Notes: a model not told the origin generated them from the letters alone. 5,024 nt of DNA from JAVVHH01 sp050954595 (GCA_050954595.1 JBPBQE010000458.1:1-5024); one strand, 5' to 3'; shown: positions 1 through 4,921, numbered from the stretch's first letter. Numbers and translations: made by a program.

Positions 1-93
1 CGGGTGGTGGAGACCGGGTTGACGGACCAGGTGCTGGAGGACCCGCAGCATCCGTATACGCAGTTGCTGGTCAGTTCGGTGTTGCAGGCATGA
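1..93 (+). CDS. phnK: PhnK C-terminus (partial), C-P lyase ABC-type ATP-binding protein
   Basis: Only the last 30 codons and the TGA stop are present; the gene begins outside the window. The readable tail, including TDQVLEDPQHPYTQLLVSSV, is the typical C-terminus of PhnK and is close to the 'DPxHPYTxxLL' end of peptide/nickel-type ABC ATPases. In the known C-P lyase system PhnK is a cytoplasmic ATPase that docks on the PhnGHIJ core complex rather than serving a transporter. The catalytic motifs lie upstream and cannot be checked here. The identity rests on this tail and on phnL following directly. The stop overlaps the phnL start in an ATGA at 90-93, so the two are almost certainly co-translated. 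Confidence 0.88.
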   Translation, partial: RVVETGLTDQVLEDPQHPYTQLLVSSVLQA

Positions 94-764
94 GGCGTTT
101 GGAGGCGACCGGGCTGCGGAAGGCGTTCGTGCTGCATCTGCAAGGGGGCGTACGGATCCCGGTGTTGGACGGGGTGGATTGCGCGCTCGAGGCGGGGCGG
201 TGCTGCGTGCTGGCGGGGCCGTCGGGGGCGGGCAAGTCGACGCTGATGCGGGCGCTGTATGGCAGCTACCGGGTCGATGGCGGGGCGATCCGGGTGTGGC
301 ATCGGGGGGCTTGGGTGGACATCGCGGGAGGTGATCCGCGGGTGGTGCTGGAGGTCCGGCGGGAGACGCTGGGGTATGTGAGCCAGTTCCTGCGGGTGGT
401 GCCGCGGGTGTCGGCGTTGCAGATCGTGGCGGAGGCGGCCGAAGGGGATCGGGAGCGGGCGGAGGCGCTGTTGTTGCGGCTGAACATTCCACGGCGGCTG
501 CATGGGCTGCCGCCGGCGACGTTCTCGGGGGGTGAGCAGCAACGGGTCAACCTGGCGCGCGGGTTCATCGGGGGGCATCCGGTGCTGCTGCTGGACGAAC
601 CGACGGCGTCGTTGGATGCGGAAAATCGGGACGTGGTGATCGGGTTGATCGCCGAAGCGAAGGCGCGGGGAGCGGCTCTGGCGGGAATTTTCCATGACGG
701 TGCGGTGCGCGAGGCGGTGGCGAATAGCGTGCTGATGATCGCTCCCATAAGAGAGGCGGCATGA
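90..764 (+). CDS. phnL: PhnL, C-P lyase ABC-type ATP-binding protein
   Basis: The 224-residue protein has the normal PhnL length and a complete ABC ATPase motif set: Walker A GPSGAGKST at residues 43-51, Q-loop Gln99, signature FSGGEQQRVNLARG starting at 145, Walker B VLLLDEP at 165-171, D-loop ASLD at 173-176, and switch His202. The N-terminal LRKAFVLHLQGGVRIPVL pattern resembles PhnL of other bacteria and supports the ATG at 90. PhnL is an essential cytoplasmic part of the C-P lyase pathway. With PhnG, H and I it is linked to forming the ribose 1-phosphonate 5-triphosphate intermediate from ATP and phosphonate. There is no membrane partner nearby, so a transport role is unlikely. The start sits in an ATGA overlap with phnK and has only a weak Shine-Dalgarno (GCAGG), so re-initiation after phnK probably drives its translation. 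It overlaps phnM by 4 nt. Confidence 0.95.
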   Translation: MRRLEATGLRKAFVLHLQGGVRIPVLDGVDCALEAGRCCVLAGPSGAGKSTLMRALYGSYRVDGGAIRVWHRGAWVDIAGGDPRVVLEVRRETLGYVSQFLRVVPRVSALQIVAEAAEGDRERAEALLLRLNIPRRLHGLPPATFSGGEQQRVNLARGFIGGHPVLLLDEPTASLDAENRDVVIGLIAEAKARGAALAGIFHDGAVREAVANSVLMIAPIREAA

Positions 765-1891
765 CGATATTGACGAATGCGCGGGTGGTTCTCCTGGACG
801 AGGTGATCGAGGGGACGGTGGTTCTCGACGGTCAGCGCATCGTGGAATTCCAGCCGGGACGAAGCAATAGTCCTGGCGCGATCGATCTCGAGGGCGACGT
901 GCTGATGCCGGGGATCGTCGACGTTCATACCGACAACCTCGAGCGCCAGGTGCAGCCGCGGAACAATGCGCGGTGGCCGTCGCGGTCGGCGATGCTGACG
1001 CATGATGCGCAGTGTGCGGTGAGCGGTGTGACCACCGTGTTAGACGCGCTGTGCCTGGGTGATCTCGGCTTCGACAAAGACCGGATCCAGACGTTCCATG
1101 ATGGGGTGAAGGACCTGGACGCGCTGGACGGGACCGGGCTGTTGAAGTCCGACCATTTCCTGCATCTGCGCTGCGAGATGCCGGCGGACGACGTGATGGA
1201 GCTGTTCGAGCCGGTGGCGGATCACCGGTTGGTGCGGATGGTGAGCCTGATGGATCATTCGCCGGGGGTGGGCCAGTACGCCGACCTGGCGCGGTATCGG
1301 AAGATGCGGATGCGCGAGGGGGTGAGCGCGGAGCGGGTCGAGCAGCGGATCACCGAATTGCAGGCGCAGCGGGCGAAGATGCGGGACGTGAACCGGCAGC
1401 GGTTGCTGGCGCGGGTGAAGGGGTCCGGCGTGATCCTGGCGAGCCATGACGACCGGACGGAGGAGGAGATCGAGGAGAACCATCGCGACGGGATCCGGAT
1501 CAGCGAGTTCCCGGTGTCGATGATCGCGGCCAAGGCGGCGCGGGCGCGGGGGATGATGGTGATCGCGGGGGCGCCGAACATCGTGCGCGGCGGATCGCAT
1601 TCGGGGAACGTGTCGGCGGCGGAGATGGTGCGCGAGCGGGCCGTCGATGGGCTGGCGAGCGACTACGTGCCGGCGAGCCTGGTGGAGGCGGCGTTCGCCT
1701 GTGTCGAGAAGGCCGGGATCACGTTGGCTGCGGGCGTGGCGATGGTGAGCGCGGCGCCGGCGGAGATGGCCGGGTTGCGGGACCGGGGGCGGATCGCGGC
1801 GGGGCTGCGGGCAGATCTGGTGCGGGTGCGGGAGTTCGAGGGCGTGCCGGTGGTGCGGCAGGTGTGGCGGACCGGGGAGCGCGTGATCTGA
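761..1891 (+). CDS. phnM: PhnM, alpha-D-ribose 1-methylphosphonate 5-triphosphate diphosphatase
   Basis: The 376-residue protein is a full-length amidohydrolase-superfamily enzyme of PhnM type. Likely metal-site motifs are VHTDNLERQ (His56, Asp58), HLRCE (His135, Glu139), SHDD (His229), GAPN..GGSHSGN (His280) and ASDYVPASL (Asp301). The C-terminal ADLVRV...VVRQVWRTGERV is typical of the PhnM family. In the established pathway PhnM removes pyrophosphate from ribose 1-(alkyl)phosphonate 5-triphosphate, giving the 5-phosphate that the radical-SAM enzyme PhnJ cleaves. The ATG at 761 overlaps the phnL stop (ATGA, 761-764). It is preceded by a good ribosome binding site, AGAGAGG at 750-756. The stop at 1889-1891 lies inside or beside the start of the next gene. 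No key residue appears to be missing. Confidence 0.95.
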   Translation: MTILTNARVVLLDEVIEGTVVLDGQRIVEFQPGRSNSPGAIDLEGDVLMPGIVDVHTDNLERQVQPRNNARWPSRSAMLTHDAQCAVSGVTTVLDALCLGDLGFDKDRIQTFHDGVKDLDALDGTGLLKSDHFLHLRCEMPADDVMELFEPVADHRLVRMVSLMDHSPGVGQYADLARYRKMRMREGVSAERVEQRITELQAQRAKMRDVNRQRLLARVKGSGVILASHDDRTEEEIEENHRDGIRISEFPVSMIAAKAARARGMMVIAGAPNIVRGGSHSGNVSAAEMVRERAVDGLASDYVPASLVEAAFACVEKAGITLAAGVAMVSAAPAEMAGLRDRGRIAAGLRADLVRVREFEGVPVVRQVWRTGERVI

Positions 1892-2553
1892 GCGTCCGGG
1901 TCGCGCTGTATTACGCGCCGGAGTTGGACGATCCGCTCTGGACGGCGGGATGCTCGTGGCTGGGGCGGGACCCGGAGCGGGGGGTCGACGTGGCGCAGCC
2001 CGGGATCGACGGGATCGCGGAGGTCACGTCCGATGCGCGGGGCTATGGCTTTCACTGCACGCTGAAGCCGCCGATGCGGTTGGCGACGTCGTATGGGGCG
2101 TTCCGGGACGACGTGACGGCGATGGTGCAGTCGATACGGGCGTTCGAGATGCCGCGGTTGGCGGTGGCGGATTTGTCGGGGTTCCTGGCGATTCGGGAGA
2201 CGGCGCCGTGCCCGGAGCTGCAGGCATTGGCGGATGCGTGCGTGGCGTGGCCGGATCGGCATCGGGCGCTGCCGGATACGGCGGAGCTGGCGCGGCGGCG
2301 GGGGAAGGGTCTGCCGGCGGATGCGGACCAGCTGCTGTTGCGGTGGGGGTATCCGGGGGTGTTCGGGCGGTGGCGGTTCCACATGACGCTGACCCGGCGG
2401 TTGGAGATGCAGGCTGGTTGGACCGAGGCGGCGGAGGCGCATTTCGATGCGGCGCTGCGGCAGACACGGCGAGTAGAATCGATTTGTTTATATACCCAGG
2501 CCGGACCTGGTGTGCCGTTTTTACTTGCGGAACGGTTTGCTTTGACAGCGTAG
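1864..2553 (+). CDS. DUF1045 phosphonate-operon protein, 2H phosphoesterase-like
   Basis: This gene encodes the conserved 'phosphonate metabolism protein' (DUF1045) found beside C-P lyase genes. Typical features are the N-terminal RVALYYAPELDDPLW, SWLGRD, the DADQLLLRWGYP stretch, and the closing ESICLYTQAGPGVPFLLAERF. Two H-x-T motifs, GFHCTLKPP (His64, Thr66) and RFHMTLTRR (His173, Thr175, numbered from GTG 1864), about 109 residues apart, are the signature layout of 2H phosphoesterases (LigT/CPDase-like). That suggests cyclic phosphate or phosphodiester chemistry; the true substrate is unknown to me. The earliest usual start in this frame is GTG 1864, which overlaps phnM by 28 nt. Family N-termini suggest a later start, and CTG 1888 has a well-placed GGGGAG (1874-1879) and would give 221 residues. 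The last ~28 codons are AT-richer than the rest. I see no later phn gene in the window. Confidence 0.88.
   Translation: MADRGARDLSVRVALYYAPELDDPLWTAGCSWLGRDPERGVDVAQPGIDGIAEVTSDARGYGFHCTLKPPMRLATSYGAFRDDVTAMVQSIRAFEMPRLAVADLSGFLAIRETAPCPELQALADACVAWPDRHRALPDTAELARRRGKGLPADADQLLLRWGYPGVFGRWRFHMTLTRRLEMQAGWTEAAEAHFDAALRQTRRVESICLYTQAGPGVPFLLAERFALTA
1874..1891 (+). promoter_or_regulatory. Ribosome binding site and CTGA stop/start overlap (phnM/DUF1045)
   Basis: GGGGAG at 1874-1879 is followed after 8 nt by CTG at 1888-1890, in frame with the DUF1045 gene. The phnM stop TGA occupies 1889-1891. The resulting CTGA copies the ATGA geometry of the two upstream junctions (90-93 and 761-764). This suggests CTG is the real, coupled start, while GTG 1864 has only weak Shine-Dalgarno sequence before it. 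Use of CTG is an inference. Confidence 0.45.
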
Positions 2554-2636
2554 CCCGTGAATCCAGCTCTCGATTAGAATTGACGACCTCCGAAAGCAAT
2601 GGAATGTGGCGGGTTCCATAGTTTTCAGGGGTTTCG
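2554..2636 (+). other. AT-richer intergenic region before the carbonic anhydrase gene
   Basis: This 83-bp gap is visibly AT-richer than its surroundings: 2521-2580 has 29 G/C of 60, against 41 of 60 at 1321-1380 in phnM. It is the only place between the phn genes and the carbonic anhydrase gene where a promoter would be expected. TTGACA lies at 2542-2547, just inside the preceding gene, and TAGAAT at 2575-2580, but they are 27 nt apart and so do not form a normal sigma-70 pair. TAGAAT alone would place a transcript start near 2587, at the foot of the hairpin described separately. No strong terminator with a GC stem and T-run was found. Confidence 0.4.
2588..2631 (+). promoter_or_regulatory. 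Leader hairpin masking the carbonic anhydrase ribosome binding site
   Basis: A long imperfect dyad ends at the start-proximal Shine-Dalgarno. The inner stem pairs ATGGAA (2599-2604) with TTCCAT (2614-2619) around a 9-nt loop. After an A-A mismatch (2598/2620), GAAAGC (2592-2597) pairs with GTTTTC (2621-2626) with one G-U. Past a bulged A2627, CTCC (2588-2591) pairs with GGGG (2628-2631) with one U-G. In all there are 16 pairs, and the last four cover the ribosome binding site AGGGG, 5 nt before ATG 2637. A CCTCC at 2587-2591 is itself anti-Shine-Dalgarno-like. Folding was done by eye. Alternative readings are an operator dyad or a weak terminator for the phn operon (stem followed by GTTTT). 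Confidence 0.45.
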
Positions 2637-3383
2637 ATGGCTGGATGTTTCTGCTGTGCGGATGGATTTCACGTGCAGGCGAGACGGCGCGGCTTGCTGG
2701 GAATGGCAGCCGGTGCGGCCTTGGTGGGCGCGGGGATGGTCGGGGCGCCGCGGCGGGCGTTGGCGGCCGATCCGGTGCCGCATACCAGCCTGACGCCGGC
2801 GCAGGCGCTGCAGCGGATGAAGGACGGGAACGAGCAGTTCCAGCTCGAGGCGCCGTTTCTGACCGAACAGGGGCGGCAGCGGCGGATCGAGTTGGCGCGG
2901 GGGCAGTCGCCGTTCTGCATCCTGGTCGGGTGTTCGGATAGCCGGGTGCCGCCGGAGCTGTTGTTCGGGCGCGGGCTGGGCGAGTTGTTCATCGTGCGCA
3001 ACGCCGGCAACACGATCGACACAGCGGCGCTGGGAAGCGTCGAGTATGGCGTGGGGGTGCTCGGGGTGCCGCTGATCGTGGTGCTGGGGCATGAGAGTTG
3101 CGGGGCGGTGTCGGCGGCGGTGGACGTGGTGCGGAAGAATGCGACGTTCCCGGGGGTGATCGGGGAGATGATCCAGCCGATCATTCCGGCGGTGCTGTCG
3201 GTGCGGGAGCAAGGGGGCGACCTGCTGGACAATGCAGTGCGGGCGAATGCGCGCCGGGTCGCGACGCGGTTGCAGACGCAGAGCCAGGTGATCCAGGGCG
3301 CGGCGGGTTCGGGCAAGGTGAAGGTCGTGGCGGCCTATTACGCTTTGCAGGAGGGGCACGTGACCTGGATGGAGGACGTCTAG
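2637..3383 (+). CDS. Beta-class carbonic anhydrase, Tat-type exported
   Basis: The 248-residue protein has the beta carbonic anhydrase zinc site: Cys99 and Asp101 with Arg103 in GCSDSRVPPE, then His152 and Cys155 in LGHESCGAV. FIVRNAGNTID (118-128) and GSVEYGV (133-139) are typical flanking motifs. It would catalyse reversible CO2 hydration to bicarbonate. Residues 16-43 look like a twin-arginine signal: RRRGLL, a hydrophobic alanine/glycine-rich stretch, then ALA before the likely cleavage site, so the mature enzyme is probably periplasmic. The usual Ser/Thr before RR is missing. An unusual C-x-C-C cluster (Cys4, 6, 7) precedes the signal. ATG 2637 is supported by AGGGG at 2627-2631; GTG 2673 would still keep the RR motif but lose the cysteines. 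The gene stands alone and has no clear functional link to the phosphonate genes. Its stop overlaps the convergent gene's stop. Confidence 0.93.
   Translation: MAGCFCCADGFHVQARRRGLLGMAAGAALVGAGMVGAPRRALAADPVPHTSLTPAQALQRMKDGNEQFQLEAPFLTEQGRQRRIELARGQSPFCILVGCSDSRVPPELLFGRGLGELFIVRNAGNTIDTAALGSVEYGVGVLGVPLIVVLGHESCGAVSAAVDVVRKNATFPGVIGEMIQPIIPAVLSVREQGGDLLDNAVRANARRVATRLQTQSQVIQGAAGSGKVKVVAAYYALQEGHVTWMEDV
3380..3383. other. Shared CTAG palindrome: overlapping convergent stop codons
   Basis: The plus-strand TAG at 3381-3383 ends the carbonic anhydrase gene. The minus-strand TAG (3382 to 3380) ends the hydratase gene. Both lie in the 4-nt palindrome CTAG, so there is no intergenic space and no room for a terminator between the genes. 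Each transcript must run into the other gene's antisense strand before ending. Confidence 0.95.
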
Positions 3384-4249
3384 CCGAGAAGGGCCCTGCC
3401 GTTGTCGATGACCTTGGCGCCGCGGGCTTCGACAACGGCGCGGAAGGAGACGACCTCGCCGTCGCGCCAGAGTTCGACCGTGACGGTTTCGCCCGGGTAG
3501 ACGGGGGCGGAGAAGCGGACGTCCAGGGCGCGTAGCTTGGCCGGGTCGTAGCCGCAGTAGGTGCGCAGGACGGCGTGGCCGACGAGGCCATAGGTGCCGA
3601 GGCCGTGGAGGATGGGGCGGTCGAAGCCGGCGGCGCGGGCGGCTTCGGGGTGCGAGTGGAGCGGGTTCAGGTCGCCGTTGAAGCGGTAGATCAGGGCCTG
3701 GTTCGGAAAGGTCTGCAGGGTGCAGGTCGCGTCCGGGACCCGGTCGGGGAGTTTGTGCGGGGTGCGGGGCGGGACCGGGCTGCCGGCGGCGGCGCCGTTG
3801 GAGAAGCCGCCGTCGGCGCGGGCGACTGTGCTGCGCCAGAGATGGGCGACCGGTTCGCCGGTGGCGTCGTCGATCAGGGTGCTGTCGGAATAGACGATCG
3901 CGCCGCGGCCGGGGCCCTTGTCGACGATGTCGGTGATGCGGGTGAGGGAACGGAAGGTGCCGCTGGCGGGCATGGGGCGGAGGAGTTCGAGGCCCTGTTC
4001 ACCGTGGACGATCATGGCGCGGTCGACGCCGGAGCGGGGGTCGGCGGACCAGGGCGGGCTTAGGCACATGCAGGCCGGCATCGTGGGGACGCCGAGATTG
4101 TCCTCCTCGTGGACGAAGCGGAGTTGGCCTTCGTCCATGGGATCGGCACCGTAGCCGACGCCCAGGGCGTAGAGCGCCATGTCGCGGCGGGTATAGGTCT
4201 GGACGATTTCTTTGAACGGCCAGTCGAGCAACGTCTTTGGATCGAGCAT
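3380..4249 (-). CDS. MaoC-like double-hotdog enoyl-CoA hydratase (hydratase 2 family)
   Basis: The 289-residue protein has the two-hotdog layout of hydratase 2 / MFE-2 type (R)-specific enoyl-CoA hydratases. The N-terminal half (about 1-150) opens with the typical YTRRDMALYALGVG. The C-terminal half (about 165-289) carries the catalytic motif YRFNGDLNPLHSHPEAA, in which Asp193 and His198 should be the catalytic pair and Asn195 is conserved, followed by GFDRPILHGLGTYG. It would hydrate trans-2-enoyl-CoA to (R)-3-hydroxyacyl-CoA in fatty-acid, sterol side-chain or polyhydroxyalkanoate metabolism; the window does not say which. Length and motifs are intact. The N-terminal match supports ATG 4249-4247, with a GAGGGGGA ribosome binding site 3 nt upstream that is part of a hairpin. 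It could be co-transcribed with the gene ending at 4322, 72 bp upstream. Confidence 0.92.
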   Translation of the reverse strand: MLDPKTLLDWPFKEIVQTYTRRDMALYALGVGYGADPMDEGQLRFVHEEDNLGVPTMPACMCLSPPWSADPRSGVDRAMIVHGEQGLELLRPMPASGTFRSLTRITDIVDKGPGRGAIVYSDSTLIDDATGEPVAHLWRSTVARADGGFSNGAAAGSPVPPRTPHKLPDRVPDATCTLQTFPNQALIYRFNGDLNPLHSHPEAARAAGFDRPILHGLGTYGLVGHAVLRTYCGYDPAKLRALDVRFSAPVYPGETVTVELWRDGEVVSFRAVVEARGAKVIDNGRALLG

Positions 4250-4252
4250 CGG

Positions 4253-4268
4253 TCCCCCTCGCGGGGGA
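4253..4268 (-). promoter_or_regulatory. Hairpin with GNRA-type loop covering the hydratase ribosome binding site
   Basis: Read on the minus strand the sequence is TCCCCC-GCGA-GGGGGA: a perfect 6-bp stem (five G-C pairs) closed by GCGA, which fits the stable GNRA tetraloop rule. The 3' arm is the only Shine-Dalgarno-like sequence before ATG 4249 and ends 3 nt from it. If formed in the mRNA, the hairpin would block ribosome access. A GC-rich palindrome can also arise by chance in such a genome, and regulation is not shown. Confidence 0.5.
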
Positions 4269-4288
4269 GATTAGCATTGAAGGCGCGG

Positions 4289-4315
4289 GCCGGAGCGGCT
4301 TTTTGCGGTTCCGGC
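4289..4315. repeat. Inverted repeat between the His-rich gene and the hydratase gene
   Basis: GCCGGA (4289-4294) and TCCGGC (4310-4315) are perfect inverted copies separated by 15 nt that contain a CTTTTT run. This is the only clear dyad in the gap 4269-4321, just after the stop of the upstream minus-strand gene. It might act as a weak terminator or pause site, but the T-run lies in the loop, not after the stem, so a standard rho-independent terminator is not supported. Confidence 0.3.
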
Positions 4316-4321
4316 GGGCGA

Positions 4322-4813
4322 TCAGGCGGTGAGCGAGGTCGAGGTGGAGGCGCCGAGGCTTTGGGTCTTGGCGTAGGCGACGAGGGACGAGGCCAGACCC
4401 TGGAAAGGACTGGACGTAGACGAGCCGTCGGTGGAGGCGGACTGGGCATCAGCGGACTGGGCATCGTCGGCTGGAGCCGCACCGTGATGGTGATGACCAC
4501 CATGGGCGCCGCCGGTCTTCAGGCCCTTGGAGAGGGATTGGAGATCGTCGGCGACATTGCTGGTCGCGTTGGCCGTGCCGGTGGTGCTGGACTGGATGTC
4601 GGTGAACAGCTTGTTGAGAGCGTCACTGAACTTTGAGCCGCTGGTGCTGGTGCTACCAACGGCGCCGATGGTGCTGGCGTCGGTGGAGCTGGTGGCCGAC
4701 GACTGGTCGGACGCGGTGGATGACGCGGCGTCGGTGCTGCCGGTCTTGCTGGTTGCGCTCTTGTAGAGGTCGTAGAGGGCCGAGGCCCCCGCGGTGACTA
4801 GGCTGGCGTACAT
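4322..4813 (-). CDS. Ser/Thr/Ala-rich low-complexity protein with histidine cluster, function unknown
   Basis: I do not recognise a named family. The 163-residue protein begins MYASLVTAGASALYDLYKSA, a possible helix. It continues with a Ser/Thr/Ala-rich, probably disordered stretch (about 21-60). Next come two likely amphipathic segments, KFSDALNKLFTDI (61-73) and VADDLQSLSKGLK (87-99), then a His patch HGGHHHH (104-110), an acidic DAQSADAQSA repeat (117-126), and a last helix-like FQGLASSLVAYAKTQ (137-151). The His patch could bind metal ions, but this is inference. There is no convincing signal peptide or membrane span. The start at 4813 is chosen over an upstream GTG at 4897 because AGGAG (4824-4820) lies 6 nt before ATG, and the 28 extra residues are proline-rich and unlike a real N-terminus. 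The hydratase gene follows 72 bp downstream on the same strand. Confidence 0.72.
   Translation of the reverse strand: MYASLVTAGASALYDLYKSATSKTGSTDAASSTASDQSSATSSTDASTIGAVGSTSTSGSKFSDALNKLFTDIQSSTTGTANATSNVADDLQSLSKGLKTGGAHGGHHHHGAAPADDAQSADAQSASTDGSSTSSPFQGLASSLVAYAKTQSLGASTSTSLTA
4437..4466 (-). repeat. Two-copy 15-bp tandem repeat inside the His-rich gene
   Basis: Units 4437-4451 and 4452-4466 (gcggactgggcatc plus a or g) differ only at the last base. They encode two direct copies of a DAQSA-type pentapeptide just after the histidine patch. The 15-bp unit keeps the reading frame, consistent with slippage in a low-complexity linker. Confidence 0.85.
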
Positions 4814-4819
4814 CGCCTT

Positions 4820-4824
4820 CTCCT
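4820..4824 (-). promoter_or_regulatory. Ribosome binding site deciding the start of the His-rich gene
   Basis: On the minus strand the sequence reads GCAGGAGAAGGCG then ATG. The AGGAG core is 6 nt from the ATG at 4813-4811 and is the strongest Shine-Dalgarno match in the window. It fixes the start at 4813 rather than at the in-frame GTG 4897. A small GCAC/GTGC inverted repeat (4825-4838) lies directly upstream. Confidence 0.75.
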
Positions 4825-4849
4825 GCACGGGATTGTGCGGGTGGGACGA

Positions 4850-4865
4850 TGCAAGGGCCGGACCA
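4850..4865 (-). promoter_or_regulatory. Candidate sigma-54 (-24/-12) promoter for the His-rich gene
   Basis: The minus strand reads TGGTCCG-GCCC-TTGCA. Against the sigma-54 consensus TGGCACG-N4-TTGCA/T, only two positions differ (TC for CA). The invariant GG (4864-4863) and GC (4852-4851) are exactly 10 nt apart. Transcription would start near 4839, leaving about 26 nt of leader that includes the AGGAG ribosome binding site. No activator binding site was identified, and GC-rich DNA can give such matches by chance. Confidence 0.4.
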
Positions 4866-4921
4866 GGGTTCGGGGTGCCGGGGATGGTGGGTTTCACCTC
4901 GCCTTACCGGATGGATTCGAG

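Noticed and set aside
266..1600. Long minus-strand open frames opposite phnL and phnM.
   Set aside because: They are Arg/Pro/His/Ser-rich antisense shadows typical of high-GC genes, without motifs or ribosome binding sites.
2523..2553. GGAAC at 2529-2533 as the -35 of a general-stress ECF (RpoE2-type) promoter, and CTTG at 2524-2527 as a heat-shock -35.
   Set aside because: No GTT/CGTT -10 element lies 16-17 nt downstream of GGAAC, and no heat-shock -10 lies at the right distance from CTTG.
2542..2580. TTGACA (2542-2547) and TAGAAT (2575-2580) as a sigma-70 promoter for the carbonic anhydrase gene.
   Set aside because: The spacing is 27 nt instead of about 17, and neither hexamer has a good partner at the right distance. 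A promoter probably exists here but cannot be assigned.
1950..2621. Long open frame overlapping the DUF1045 gene, extremely rich in Gly, Ala and Val.
   Set aside because: Its composition is what an out-of-frame reading of G-rich codons gives, it has no recognisable motif, and the overlapping DUF1045 gene has clear family features.
2599..2625. ATGGAA/TTCCAT hairpin followed by GTTTT as a rho-independent terminator of the phn operon.
   Set aside because: The inner stem has only two G-C pairs and the T-run is short and takes part in the longer pairing. The leader-hairpin reading explains more of the sequence, though this one is not excluded.
3575..4636. Plus-strand open frames opposite the hydratase and His-rich genes.
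   Set aside because: They are Gly/Ala/Val-rich antisense readings with no domain, and the minus-strand genes carry the conserved motifs and ribosome binding sites.
4814..4897. N-terminal extension of the His-rich protein to the GTG at 4897.
   Set aside because: The added residues are proline-rich, the GTG lacks a properly spaced Shine-Dalgarno, and ATG 4813 has a strong AGGAG. The extension would also run through the candidate promoter.
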